A stretch of 64,000 bases of DNA from the NCBI GenBank assembly GCA_021737975.1, contig JAIPCZ010000005.1, positions 1-64,000 of the forward strand. The letters run 5' to 3'. This DNA comes from Polaromonas sp. (GTDB taxonomy: Bacteria; Pseudomonadota; Gammaproteobacteria; Burkholderiales; Burkholderiaceae_C). Made by a program: the position numbers and the translations under genes. The notes under the pieces are model-generated. The model saw only the letters and a list, made by a program, of their open reading frames with translations, was not told the DNA's origin and did not search any database. Each line of letters starts with the position of its first letter. The first letter of the stretch is position 1. Shown here one piece after another: positions 53,612-62,827 of the stretch.

Positions 53612-56175
53612 GCACAAGCTCTGGCACGCCCAAGGCGCCCGAAATGGCAGGACTCAGCGCCGTGCAGGCCGCCAGAGCGCTGCAGGACGAGGGTCCCAAC
53701 GAACTGTCTGATGGGCAAAAGCGGGGCCTGCTGGCCATTGCGCGCGACACGCTGTCGGACCCGATGTTCGCCCTGCTGCTGGCCGCTGGCGTGCTGTACC
53801 TGATGCTGGGCGACCTGCAGGAAGGCCTGGTCTTGTTTGGCCTGGTGCTCGTGGTGCTGGCCCTCACCTTGTACCAGGAGGGCAAGACCGAGCGTGCGAT
53901 CGAATCCCTGCGTGACCTCACCAGCCCGCGCGCCCTGGTGCTGCGCGACGGCACGGCGCAACGCATTGCCGGGCGCGAGGTGGTCGTCGGTGATGTGCTG
54001 CTGCTGGCCGAGGGCGACCGGGTGCCCGCCGACGCGGTGCTGATTCAGGGCGCTGAGATCCAAGTGGACGAATCTTTGCTGGCCGGCGAGCCGCTGCCAG
54101 TGGACAAGGTGGCTGCGGGGTCCGAAGCGGGCAGTGCAGCAGCTTTGCCCGCAAACACGCTGTACTCCGGCACCTTGCTGGTGCGCGGGCACGGCCTGGC
54201 GCGCGTGGTTGCCACGGGGCAACGCAGTGAAATTGGTCGCATTGGCCTGGCGCTGGTCGGCCTGACCACCGAGGCCTCTCCGCTCAAGCAGCAAATGGCG
54301 CGTCTGGTCAGGCTGCTGGCATGGCTGGCCTTGTTCGCCAGCCTGTTTTTGCTGGCAGCCTACGGCCTGATGCGCGGCGACTGGCTGGCGGCCTTGCTGG
54401 CTGCCATTGCGCTGGCCATGGCCTTGTTGCCGCAAGAATTTGCCGTGGTCTTGACGGTGATCCCCGCGTTGGGCGCGTGGCGACTGTCCCGGCAGAACGT
54501 GCTGACCCGTCGTATTGCCGCCATTGAAACCCTGGGGGCCACCAGCGTGTTGTGCGCCGACAAAACCGGCACCCTGACAGAAAACCGCATGACGGTGGTG
54601 GAACTCTTTGCGCCCCTGCCCCCGGGGCAGGCTGCCAGCCTGTCGATCGACTACGGCCGCACCACCGAATTGCCGGAGTGCTTTCACGCCCTGGTCGAAT
54701 ATTCCATTCTGGCCAGCGTCACCGACCCGTTTGACCCGATGGAAAAAGCCTTCCACCGCTTGGGGCAGCACTTTTTGCAAGACACCGAGCACCTGCACCG
54801 CGACTGGACGCTGATGCAAACCTACGGCCTGACACCCGAGCTGCGCGCCATGTCACATGTCTGGCAAGCCCGGGTCGGTGATGCCCATGTGGTGGCGGCC
54901 AAGGGGGCACCTGAAGCCATTGTCGATCTTTGCCATCTGGACAGCGGCGCCCAGGCGCGTGTTGCCAAGGCCGTCGAGTCCATGGCAGCCAAGGGGCTGC
55001 GCGTGCTGGGTGTGGCGAGCGCCAGCTTCGAGGGGCAGGACTGGCCCGCGATCGAGCACGACTTCGACTTTGAATTCATCGGCCTGCTCGGCCTGGCCGA
55101 CCCGCTGCGCGCCGAAATTCCAAAGGCTGTCACAGAAGCCCATGGCGCAGGCATCCGGGTGGTAATGATCACCGGCGACTACCCTGCCACGGCACTGGCC
55201 ATTGCCGCGCAAGCCGGGCTCCAGCCGGAAGTCCATGGAATCCTGACCGGCGACGAGCTGACGCATTTGACCGACGCCGAGCTGCAACAGCGCATGGCCA
55301 GTGTGCGCATTTGCGCGCGCATCGCCCCGACACAAAAGCTGCGCATCGTGCAGGCCCTGAAGTCGGCGGGCGAGGTGGTGGCCATGACCGGCGACGGCGT
55401 CAACGACGCCCCGGCCCTGAAAGCCGCGCATGTCGGCGTGGCCATGGGCGGGCGCGGCACCGACGTGGCGCGCGAGGCGGCTTCCATCGTGCTGCTCGAC
55501 GACAACTTCGCCTCGATCGTCGGCGCGGTGCGCCTGGGACGGCGCATTTTTGACAACCTGCGCAAGTCCATGAGCTACATCCTGGCGGTGCATGTTCCCA
55601 TTGCCGGCATGGCGCTGCTGCCGGTGCTGCTGGGCTGGCCGACCGTCCTGTTTCCGCTGCACATCGCGTTTCTGGAACTGGTGATTGACCCGGCCTGCTC
55701 GATGGTGTTCGAGAACGAGCCTGCCGAATCCGATGTGATGCAGCGCCCGCCGCGCGACGTGACGCGGCCGCTGTTTGGCGGCATGGCGCTGGGGCTGGCA
55801 CTGGCGCAAGGCCTGGGCGCACTGGCCGTGGTGCTGGCCGCCACCGTCTGGGGCGCCGGCCAGTTGACCGAGGGAGGCATGCGCGCCCTGGCCTTTGCCG
55901 TGCTGGTGTTCACCAACCTGGCGCTGATTTTTTCCAACCGCAGCCGCGCCGGCTCGCTGTGGTCCAGCCTGTGGGTGCCCAATCACACGCTCTGGCTTGT
56001 GGTGACGGCCGCTCTGGGGCTGCTGGCGCTGGTGCTTTATGTGCCGTGGCTGGCGGGTTTGTTCTTGTTCGATCACCTGCCGCTGGCCTGGCTGGCAGGC
56101 GCAGCGGGTCTGGGCCTGGGCAGTGTGCTGTGGTTTGAATTGCTCAAGGCCACCAGAAGCAAAATGGCTTCATAA
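53581..56175 (+). CDS. Cation-transporting P-type ATPase with atypical M4 motif
   Basis: 864 residues overlapping the end of mgtA by 31 bp, so tightly coupled. Actuator VDESLLAGEPLPVDK, phosphorylation site CADKTGTLTENRM, KGAPEAIVDLC, MITGDYPATALAIA and GDGVNDAPALKAAHVGVAMGG are all intact, so ATPase chemistry should be normal. It resembles P2-type Ca2+/Mn2+ pumps. The membrane-4 ion-binding motif, PEEFPVV in most relatives I recall, reads LLPQEFAVVLTV here, losing a carboxylate and a proline. The ion specificity is therefore uncertain. Confidence 0.9.
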   Translation: MVLQATDKGLSTSSGTPKAPEMAGLSAVQAARALQDEGPNELSDGQKRGLLAIARDTLSDPMFALLLAAGVLYLMLGDLQEGLVLFGLVLVVLALTLYQEGKTERAIESLRDLTSPRALVLRDGTAQRIAGREVVVGDVLLLAEGDRVPADAVLIQGAEIQVDESLLAGEPLPVDKVAAGSEAGSAAALPANTLYSGTLLVRGHGLARVVATGQRSEIGRIGLALVGLTTEASPLKQQMARLVRLLAWLALFASLFLLAAYGLMRGDWLAALLAAIALAMALLPQEFAVVLTVIPALGAWRLSRQNVLTRRIAAIETLGATSVLCADKTGTLTENRMTVVELFAPLPPGQAASLSIDYGRTTELPECFHALVEYSILASVTDPFDPMEKAFHRLGQHFLQDTEHLHRDWTLMQTYGLTPELRAMSHVWQARVGDAHVVAAKGAPEAIVDLCHLDSGAQARVAKAVESMAAKGLRVLGVASASFEGQDWPAIEHDFDFEFIGLLGLADPLRAEIPKAVTEAHGAGIRVVMITGDYPATALAIAAQAGLQPEVHGILTGDELTHLTDAELQQRMASVRICARIAPTQKLRIVQALKSAGEVVAMTGDGVNDAPALKAAHVGVAMGGRGTDVAREAASIVLLDDNFASIVGAVRLGRRIFDNLRKSMSYILAVHVPIAGMALLPVLLGWPTVLFPLHIAFLELVIDPACSMVFENEPAESDVMQRPPRDVTRPLFGGMALGLALAQGLGALAVVLAATVWGAGQLTEGGMRALAFAVLVFTNLALIFSNRSRAGSLWSSLWVPNHTLWLVVTAALGLLALVLYVPWLAGLFLFDHLPLAWLAGAAGLGLGSVLWFELLKATRSKMAS

Positions 56176-56203
56176 TGGAGCCAACATCCATTTTGGAGCC
56201 AAT

Positions 56204-56500
56204 ATGCCCAACCTCTCCATCAAAGACGTCCCCGAGGCCTGGGCCCAAGCCTTGCGCGATCGCGCGGCACGCAATCACCGATCACTGCAAGGCGAGCTCA
56301 TGGCGCTGATCCAGCGCGCGGTCGAGACAGACCCATTGCCCCCGGATACCCACACCAGACCCCTGACAAGCCGGCGACAGGGCTGGAAAACGGTGGAGCA
56401 AATTGCGGCTGAGCTGCGCGCCAATCCGCATGACCCCAAGCTGTGCCGCGAATTGCCGCGCGGCGTGGACATCATTCGCGAAGACCGGGATTCAAGATGA
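56204..56500 (+). CDS. FitA-like ribbon-helix-helix antitoxin
   Basis: 98 residues with the FitA/VapB-type N-terminus MPNLSIKDVPEAWAQALRDR and a helix RNHRSLQGELMALIQRAVE that would form the DNA-binding ribbon-helix-helix dimer. The C-terminal half should bind and block the toxin. Two direct TGGAGCCAA copies (56176-56184 and 56194-56202) lie directly upstream of the start and could be its operator. The stop overlaps the toxin ATG. Confidence 0.9.
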   Translation: MPNLSIKDVPEAWAQALRDRAARNHRSLQGELMALIQRAVETDPLPPDTHTRPLTSRRQGWKTVEQIAAELRANPHDPKLCRELPRGVDIIREDRDSR

Positions 56501-56937
56501 GTCGCCCGGCGCGCGGCCTCTACCTGGCAGAACCTCCGAAGCACTACCTGGTTCGTCCTCCTTTGGTGTTGGACTGCAGCACGCTGGCAGGACTGATCTT
56601 TGAAGAAGATTGGCAAGCCCAGGCCCTGGAAAAAATCGAAGGCCACAGCTTGAAGGCGCCTTACTTGCTGAACGTCGAGATCACCAGCGTGGGGCTGAAA
56701 AAACACCGTCGTGGTGGAGCCGCCATAGCGCTCAGCGGTCTGGCAAAGTTCGCCAGCATGGACATCGAGCTGTTTGAAGTCAGCGCCATCGACGTGTTTG
56801 AACTCGCCAATCGCTACCAGCTCAGCGCCTACGATGCAGCCTACCTTTGGCTGGCCGCCGAGCTCACCTGCCCGCTGGCCACCTTCGACGAAAAGTTGGC
56901 CACGGCAGCACAAGCGCATTTGAGCAGTTTGCCCTGA
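56497..56937 (+). CDS. PIN-domain toxin (VapC/FitB type)
   Basis: 146 residues from the ATG at 56497, overlapping the antitoxin stop (ATGA). The acidic residues expected of PIN ribonucleases are present: the Asp in LVLDCS (~residue 28), the Glu in NVEITSVG (~62), the Asp in SAYDAAYLWLA (~111) and the Asp in ATFDEKL (~129). It likely cleaves RNA when free of antitoxin. It has a ~20-residue N-terminal extension before the PIN core. It is convergent with alr, one base apart. Confidence 0.9.
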   Translation: MSRPARGLYLAEPPKHYLVRPPLVLDCSTLAGLIFEEDWQAQALEKIEGHSLKAPYLLNVEITSVGLKKHRRGGAAIALSGLAKFASMDIELFEVSAIDVFELANRYQLSAYDAAYLWLAAELTCPLATFDEKLATAAQAHLSSLP

Positions 56938-58029
56938 TCAACCTACTTGCACTGGCACCCGTTGCGCCAGCGCGCACATGAGCTCATAACCCAGCGTGCC
57001 GGCCGCCTGCGCGACCTCGTCGATGCCCAGCACCACACCGTTGGCGGCGCGACCCCACAGCGTCACCTCGGTGCCCATGCCCGCCTCGGGCACCGGCGTC
57101 AGGTCCACGGTGACCATGTCCATGCTGACCCGCCCGACCAGCCGGCTGCGCACGCCGGCCACCAGCACCGGCGTGCCGGTGGGGCAAACACGTGGGTAGC
57201 CGTCGGCATAACCACAGGCCACCACACCCAGCCGCATCGGTGCCTCGGCCACAAACCTTGAGCCGTAGCCGACGCTGGCACCCGCGGCGATGTCCTGCAC
57301 TGCGATGATCTTGGCCGCCAGCGTCATGGCCGGCAACAAGCCCCAATCACCGGCCAGGTGCTCGGGGTGATCGGGCGAGCTGCCATACAGGCTGATGCCC
57401 GGGCGAATCCAGTCGGACGCCAGCACCGCGTCGACATGGCGCAGGCTGGCGGCGCTGTTGCTCAGGGACCGTTCGCCAGGCAGGTCACGCGTGACCTCGG
57501 CGAAACAGGCCATTTGCGCGGCAATGCCCTGACCGCCATCGGCGTCGCTGAAGTGTGTCATGAGCGAGATTTCGTCCACCTGAGGCAAGGCGTTCAGCCG
57601 CGCCCAGGCACTGCGGTAACTTGCCGGGGTAAAGCCCAGCCGGTTCATGCCCGAGTTCATTTTCAGAAAAACCCGGTGACCAACATGGGTCTTGCAAGCG
57701 GCGAGCATGTCGATTTGTTCGCTGCAATGCACCGTGTGCCACAAGTCCAGCCGGGAGCACAACTCCAGGTCACGCGCCTCGAAGACCCCTTCCAGCAACA
57801 AAATGGGGCCGCGCCAGCCCAAGTCACGCACACGCTGGGCCTCGTCCAGGTCCAGCAGGGCAAAGCCATCGGCGCTGCGCAGCCCTTCAAACACGCGCTC
57901 GATGCCATGGCCATAGGCGTTGGCCTTGACCACAGCCCAGACCCGGGCGTCAGGGGCGGCCTGGCGGTTGCGCGCCAGGTTGTGCTGCAAGGCAGCGGTA
58001 TGGACGGTGGCGAGGATCGGGCGGGGCAT
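56938..58029 (-). CDS. alr: Alanine racemase
   Basis: 363 residues from the ATG at 58029. It makes D-alanine for peptidoglycan. The PLP-lysine site is [11 protein letters not shown] near the N-terminus, and the catalytic tyrosine lies in [20 protein letters not shown]. The C-terminal beta domain has [12 protein letters not shown] and VTLWGR. In related genomes alr sits close to radA and lplT; here the ATPase/toxin block separates it from radA. Confidence 0.96.
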   Translation of the reverse strand: MPRPILATVHTAALQHNLARNRQAAPDARVWAVVKANAYGHGIERVFEGLRSADGFALLDLDEAQRVRDLGWRGPILLLEGVFEARDLELCSRLDLWHTVHCSEQIDMLAACKTHVGHRVFLKMNSGMNRLGFTPASYRSAWARLNALPQVDEISLMTHFSDADGGQGIAAQMACFAEVTRDLPGERSLSNSAASLRHVDAVLASDWIRPGISLYGSSPDHPEHLAGDWGLLPAMTLAAKIIAVQDIAAGASVGYGSRFVAEAPMRLGVVACGYADGYPRVCPTGTPVLVAGVRSRLVGRVSMDMVTVDLTPVPEAGMGTEVTLWGRAANGVVLGIDEVAQAAGTLGYELMCALAQRVPVQVG

Positions 58030-58152
58030 AAAAGCTCTGGGGAAATTGCGTTGGGGTGATTTTGACACTGCAAGGGCATGCTATAACCCGGTACCGTTTG
58101 GAGACACGTCACCCCTCAGAGCGCCGCCCCGGGGCGCTTGCAAAAACCATCG

Positions 58153-59436
58153 ATGAAACGCGGCTTCTTCACCATCATGTCAGCGCAGTTTTTCAGCTCG
58201 CTGGCCGACAACGCCTTGTTTGTGGCCGCCGTGCAATTGCTGCGCACCAGCCACGCCCCGCAGTGGCAACAGGCCGCCCTGGTACCCATGTTTGCCCTTT
58301 TTTACGTGGTGTTGGCGCCTTTTGTGGGCGCCTTTGCCGACTCCATGCCCAAGGGCCGGGTCATGCTGATCAGCAACTTCATCAAAGTGGCGGGCTGCCT
58401 TTTCATGCTGTTTGGCACCCATCCGCTGCTGGCCTACGCCATCGTGGGCCTTGGGGCCGCCGCCTATTCACCTGCCAAATACGGCATCCTGACCGAGCTC
58501 TTGCCCGCCTCGCAGTTGGTCAAGGCCAACGGCTGGATCGAGGGGCTGACGATTGGCTCCATCATTCTGGGGGTCTTGCTGGGTGGTCAGCTGGTGGGAC
58601 GCCATGTGTCGCAGCACTTGCTCGCCATTGACATCCCGGGCATCAACACCGGCATCAACACCGCGGCCGAGGCCGCCATTTCGGTGCTGATTTTTGTCTA
58701 CCTGCTGGCGGCCTGGTTCAACACCCACATTCCGCTCACGGGCGTGCTGATGCGCCCGATGCCCAAACGGCGGCTCACACTGCTGCCCGATTTCTGGACC
58801 TGCAACACCCGCTTGTGGCGCGACAAACTGGGTCAGATCTCTTTGGCTGCCACCACCCTGATCTGGGGTGTGGCGGGCAATTTGCGCTTTATCGTGCTGG
58901 CCTGGGCTGCTGCAGCGCTGGATTATTCGGTGACCCAGGCGTCCGCCTTGCAAGGGGTGGTGGCGATTGGCATGGCGGTGGGCGCCGTCATGGCGTCGAT
59001 GCGCATGAAGCTCGAAGACGGCCCGCGCGTGATCACCCTGGGCATCGTCATGGGTCTCTTGATCATCGGCCTGATTTTCATCACCAATGTCTGGGTGGCG
59101 GCACCCTTCCTGATTTTGCTGGGTGCCCTGGGCGGTTTCCTGGTGGTGCCCATGAATGCGCTGCTTCAGCACCGAGGCCACAACCTGATGGGTGCCGGCC
59201 GCTCGATTGCCGTGCAGAATTTCAACGAGCAGGCCTGCATTCTGGTGCTGGGCGCGCTCTACAGCCTGTCCACCGGGCTGGGCTTGCCGACCTTCGCTGC
59301 CATCACCGGCTTTGGCCTGGTGATTGCCGGCTTCATGTGGCTCATCCGGCGCTGGCATGCCCGCAATCTGGTGCAGCACCATGAAGAAATCGACCGATTG
59401 CTGGCCATTGCAAGGAACGACAAGGCCCATGGCTAA
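58153..59436 (+). CDS. lplT: Lysophospholipid transporter LplT
   Basis: 427 residues, a 12-segment MFS-type carrier with the LplT start FFTIMSAQFFSSLADNALFV and later YSPAKYGILTELLPASQLVK, then ANGWIEG. LplT flips lysophospholipids inward for re-acylation by Aas. No aas gene is adjacent. It starts 123 bp from the divergent alr gene. The leader contains a GC-rich inverted repeat around 58122-58139. Confidence 0.94.
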   Translation: MKRGFFTIMSAQFFSSLADNALFVAAVQLLRTSHAPQWQQAALVPMFALFYVVLAPFVGAFADSMPKGRVMLISNFIKVAGCLFMLFGTHPLLAYAIVGLGAAAYSPAKYGILTELLPASQLVKANGWIEGLTIGSIILGVLLGGQLVGRHVSQHLLAIDIPGINTGINTAAEAAISVLIFVYLLAAWFNTHIPLTGVLMRPMPKRRLTLLPDFWTCNTRLWRDKLGQISLAATTLIWGVAGNLRFIVLAWAAAALDYSVTQASALQGVVAIGMAVGAVMASMRMKLEDGPRVITLGIVMGLLIIGLIFITNVWVAAPFLILLGALGGFLVVPMNALLQHRGHNLMGAGRSIAVQNFNEQACILVLGALYSLSTGLGLPTFAAITGFGLVIAGFMWLIRRWHARNLVQHHEEIDRLLAIARNDKAHG

Positions 59437-59457
59437 TTCTTGTACGAAGGGGAAAGA

Positions 59458-59943
59458 ATGACTACCGTGTATGACTTTGAAGCGCTTTCAATTGACGGGA
59501 AGCCGGTTGCGCTGAAAAAATTCAAGGGAAAGGCCATGTTGATTGTCAACACCGCCAGTGCCTGCGGCTTCACGCCGCAGTTTTCGGGCCTGGAGAAGCT
59601 GCATGAAGCCTATGGCAAACAGGGCCTGGTGGTGCTGGGTTTCCCCTGCAACCAGTTCGGCGCGCAGGATGCGGGCAGTGACAACGAAATTGCCGAGTTT
59701 TGCCAGCTCAACTACGGCGTCACGTTCCCGATGATGGCCAAGATCGAGGTCAATGGTGCTGGCGCCCACCCGCTCTACCAATGGCTGGCGGCCGAGGCTC
59801 CTGGCCTGCTGGGCAGCAAATCCATCAAGTGGAATTTCACCAAGTTCCTGGTCGGCAAGGACGGCCGCGTGCTCAAGCGTTACGCCCCGACCGACACGCC
59901 CGAGAGTCTGACCAAAGACCTTCAAGCCGCGCTGGCGGCCTGA
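59458..59943 (+). CDS. Glutathione peroxidase family protein
   Basis: 161 residues from the ATG at 59458, preceded by an AAGGGGAAAG site. The thioredoxin-fold core has [12 protein letters not shown], where the peroxidatic residue is cysteine rather than selenocysteine, then [15 protein letters not shown] and WNFTKFLV (Gln and Trp of the catalytic group). It reduces peroxides using glutathione or thioredoxin. It is 21 bp after lplT and closed by the terminator at 59961. Confidence 0.96.
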   Translation: MTTVYDFEALSIDGKPVALKKFKGKAMLIVNTASACGFTPQFSGLEKLHEAYGKQGLVVLGFPCNQFGAQDAGSDNEIAEFCQLNYGVTFPMMAKIEVNGAGAHPLYQWLAAEAPGLLGSKSIKWNFTKFLVGKDGRVLKRYAPTDTPESLTKDLQAALAA

Positions 59944-59960
59944 CCCAATCAATCGGACGT

Positions 59961-59989
59961 AAAAAAGCCCGTCACCAGGACGGGCTTTT
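59961..59989. terminator. Bidirectional intrinsic terminator
   Basis: Six A residues, stem GCCCGTC (59967-59973), loop ACCAG, stem GACGGGC (59979-59985) and four T. It can end both the rightward glutathione peroxidase transcript and the leftward cytochrome transcript that stops at 60009. Confidence 0.88.
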
Positions 59990-60008
59990 CCGGCTTTGAA
60001 GGCAAGAA

Positions 60009-61688
60009 TCAAATGGTGGGTGTCGCCAGGTAGGCGGCCAGGTCGGCGATGTTTTGCGTGGTGAGGTTGCTGAACATGCCCATGCCACCCATGTTACTGC
60101 TGATGGCGCCTTGAATGGTGCTGGCGCTGTTGGCGCCCGCGAGTACATTCAATCCGCCTGAAGCTGCGGCACCATGGCAGCCAGTGCAGTTGGCGTACAG
60201 CGTCTTGCCGCTGGTGGCAGATGCCACCGGGGTGACAGGGGCAGGACTGGTGACGGAAAAGCTGCGGCTCACCGTGGCAGCCGCTGTATAGACGGAATTG
60301 CCAGCCTGGTTGGCATTGACGGTACAGGTGCCTGCGGTCACCAGCGTCAGGGTGCTGCCGCTGACGCTGCACACGCGTGGTGTGCTCGAGCTCAGGCTCA
60401 CGCTCAGACCGGAGTCTGCGCTGGCCACCAAGGTGACCGGCGTCAGGCCCAGCGTCTGGGCACCCGGATTGGCAAAGCTGATGGTTTGGCTTGCCAGCAC
60501 GACACCGGTTGCAGATGCCACGGCGAAGCTGTAGCTCACGCTTGGGGCGGCACTGTAGGTGGTGTTGCCTGCCTGGCTAGCGGTCAAACCACAGTTGCCT
60601 GCAGCCAGCAGCGTGAGTGTGTTGCTGCTCACGCTGCACACGACCGGTGTGGTCGACGCGATCGTCACAGGCAAGCCCGATGTGGCGTTGGCGCTCAAGG
60701 CGACGGGTGCCACGCCCAGGGTTTGGTTGCCGGGTGATGTGAAGCTGATGGTTTGGCTGGTCAAGGCACTGGTTGGTGTGCTGCTCAGCCCATACATCAT
60801 GTAGGTGGCAATGTTGTTGGCCATGGTTTGGCTGACGGTGCCGGCAAGCGAGCCCATGCCACCTTCGTTTTCACGGATGGCCTCAAGGATTTTGGCGGCG
60901 TTCTTGGCATCTGACAGGCGCGCGCCGTGGCAGCTGCTGCAAGAGCTGTCCCAAGCGGCCTTGCCCGCAGAGGGGTCGCCGACCTGGCCTGTGGTGGTGC
61001 TCAAGTCACTTTCGTCGCCGTCGTGCATTTCTTGTTCCCAGTCATCGAGCGAATGGTGTTCGGCCTCGATCGTGGCTTCGATATCGTCGAGCACATGGTC
61101 ATACGCATCCCCATCCTGCGCATCATGCTTGGCACTAAAGCGTGTGGCAATTACATCAGCGGGCAAGCTCGCCGTGCTGATGCCCTTGGACTCCAGATGG
61201 GTCTTGGTGCGTTCGGTGGCCGTCTGCACGCGGTCATCGTCGTAGCCTTCAACCTCAGCGTGTTTGGACTCAAATTGATCGAACACATCATCTGCCACAC
61301 CGGTGCTGCTCAGGTTGGCCACCACCATATCGGTCAACTGCGTGATGTTCAGCGTGCCCGCGGCGCGCGCCAGCGAGTGCAGTCTTTTGTCAGCGCCGGT
61401 GCTGCGGTCCTTGAAGTCAACTCGCGCCACACAAGGCAAGGTGACCTGGCTCACATCCATGGTGAAGGTACCGTCAGACCTCGTGCTCACCGGATTCACC
61501 TGGCCACTGAGACACTTGAGGCTGACTTGGCCGTTGTCAATCGCCAAACCCGTCGCAGCCATGCCGTTGATGACGGACGGCGTGGTGGTGCCGCTGGGAT
61601 CCGAGCCGCCACCGCCACCGCAAGCCACGAGGGTGGCAGCAGCCGTTACAGCAAGGCCGAGCGTGATGTGCTGGCGAAAGTTTTTCAT
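60009..61688 (-). CDS. Di-haem c-type cytochrome lipoprotein with two Ig-like repeats
   Basis: 559 residues. Residues 1-23 are a lipoprotein signal (lipobox LVAC, C23), then a glycine run. A carboxypeptidase-like domain (~35-125) and an acidic helical stretch precede haem site 1, CSSCH at 250-254. Two ~80-residue repeats follow (~311-393 and 400-480), both containing TISF.(N/S)PG.QTLG and a C-S-V-S motif. Haem site 2, CTGCH at 501-505, closes the protein, with Met-rich GGMG ligand candidates after each site. It is probably an outer-membrane or surface electron carrier. The electron partners are not visible here. Confidence 0.88.
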   Translation of the reverse strand: MKNFRQHITLGLAVTAAATLVACGGGGGSDPSGTTTPSVINGMAATGLAIDNGQVSLKCLSGQVNPVSTRSDGTFTMDVSQVTLPCVARVDFKDRSTGADKRLHSLARAAGTLNITQLTDMVVANLSSTGVADDVFDQFESKHAEVEGYDDDRVQTATERTKTHLESKGISTASLPADVIATRFSAKHDAQDGDAYDHVLDDIEATIEAEHHSLDDWEQEMHDGDESDLSTTTGQVGDPSAGKAAWDSSCSSCHGARLSDAKNAAKILEAIRENEGGMGSLAGTVSQTMANNIATYMMYGLSSTPTSALTSQTISFTSPGNQTLGVAPVALSANATSGLPVTIASTTPVVCSVSSNTLTLLAAGNCGLTASQAGNTTYSAAPSVSYSFAVASATGVVLASQTISFANPGAQTLGLTPVTLVASADSGLSVSLSSSTPRVCSVSGSTLTLVTAGTCTVNANQAGNSVYTAAATVSRSFSVTSPAPVTPVASATSGKTLYANCTGCHGAAASGGLNVLAGANSASTIQGAISSNMGGMGMFSNLTTQNIADLAAYLATPTI

Positions 61689-61768
61689 GGGGTTCTCCTT
61701 CAGGGTCAGGGTTCAAGTTGTAAAGCCAACGCGATTTGCATTCATCGCCGGGTGACATTCCGCACTAT

Positions 61769-61785
61769 TGGGAATTTTTCCCAAA
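61769..61785. promoter_or_regulatory. Palindromic operator-like site 1
   Basis: TTGGGAATTTTTCCCAA, a perfect inverted repeat apart from its central base, ~80 bp upstream of the cytochrome start. Its core, GGGAATTTTTCCC, differs by one base from site 2 at 61826. Confidence 0.5.
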
Positions 61786-61825
61786 ATTGTGGCGGTACTT
61801 GATTATGCATACATTTTTCTTTAAT

Positions 61826-61838
61826 GGGAAATTTTCCC
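61826..61838. promoter_or_regulatory. Palindromic operator-like site 2
   Basis: GGGAAATTTTCCC, 55 bp centre to centre from site 1 and on about the same helix face, just upstream of the divergent DUF6502 gene. Two such sites in the shared promoter region suggest cooperative binding by one dimeric regulator. Confidence 0.5.
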
Positions 61839-61903
61839 TAATTTATTTCAAGATGCAAATTTGATGCACAATGCGGCACACCTTTGCACACCGCATTAGC
61901 CAG

Positions 61904-62827
61904 ATGAACCCGCCCGCCCAACCAAATGAAGCCACCCTGCCCAAGGCGGGCTTGCCGCAGCCTGCGCTCGCGGCGCAGGCCTTGGCGCAGCTGTTAAGGC
62001 CCTTGGCGCGGCTGATGATTGACCACGGCGTGCAGCTGACTGCCCTGCAAGATCCGCTCAAACTGGCCCTGGTGGAAGAAGCCCTGGGCACCTATGGTCT
62101 CAACGACAAAGCCAGCTCGGACACCCGCGTTGCACTGCTCACCGGCGTCCACCGCAAGGATGTGCGTCGCCTGCGCAAAGCCCCGCAGGCATCCCAGGAC
62201 AACAAGCCCATGTTGCCAGTCGCCGCTGCGGTGGTGGCGCGCTGGATCAGTGACCCGCAGTACCTCCATACAGACCAAAGCACCCGTGGCCTGGCACGCA
62301 CACCCAAACACGGCCAGCGCGGCGAGCCCGACTTCACCTCCCTGGTGGCCGAAATCAGCACCGATGTCGGTGCCCGTGCCGTGCTGGATGAGCTGGTGCG
62401 CCTGGGCGTGGTCAGCCTGCAGGGCGAGAGCCATGTGGTGCTGAACCACAGTGCTTTTGTGCCGCGCGAGGGGCTGGTTGAGTCGTTTCATTTTTTGGCA
62501 AGCAATGTCAGCGACCACTTCGCTGTAGCGGTTCACAACCTGGCGCCCGACCGCCGCATGCCACCCATGCTGGAGCAAAGCGCTTTTTGCGCTGACCTCA
62601 GCGCCGAACAGGCCGAGCAACTCCAGGCCCGCGCACGCCAACTCTGGGCGGGCACGGTACAGCAGTTTTTGCAAACCGCCACGGTCGCCGAGCAGCGCAG
62701 CCAACACGACATCGGTCCCAAGCACCGGGTCCGTTTTGGCGTCTATTTTTATGATGCAGCCCAAGACCCGCCCATCGCCGTGCAGCCCAAGTCCGTACGC
62801 AAAAACTCCCGAAAGACCAAGCCATGA
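61904..62827 (+). CDS. DUF6502-family protein
   Basis: About 307 residues from the ATG at 61904; an in-frame ATG lies at 61871. The N-terminal part (LAQLLRPLARLMIDHGVQL, then KDVRRLRK after TGVH) resembles a winged helix-turn-helix, and the rest is mixed helix without known motifs. This matches what I recall of DUF6502 proteins, of unknown function but possibly DNA-binding. Its stop overlaps the start of the DUF5666 gene (ATGA), a pairing that implies linked roles. It diverges from the di-haem cytochrome. Confidence 0.75.
   Translation: MNPPAQPNEATLPKAGLPQPALAAQALAQLLRPLARLMIDHGVQLTALQDPLKLALVEEALGTYGLNDKASSDTRVALLTGVHRKDVRRLRKAPQASQDNKPMLPVAAAVVARWISDPQYLHTDQSTRGLARTPKHGQRGEPDFTSLVAEISTDVGARAVLDELVRLGVVSLQGESHVVLNHSAFVPREGLVESFHFLASNVSDHFAVAVHNLAPDRRMPPMLEQSAFCADLSAEQAEQLQARARQLWAGTVQQFLQTATVAEQRSQHDIGPKHRVRFGVYFYDAAQDPPIAVQPKSVRKNSRKTKP

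Noticed and set aside
59458-59943. Selenoprotein glutathione peroxidase
   Set aside because: The catalytic position is an ordinary TGC cysteine codon and there is no in-frame TGA.
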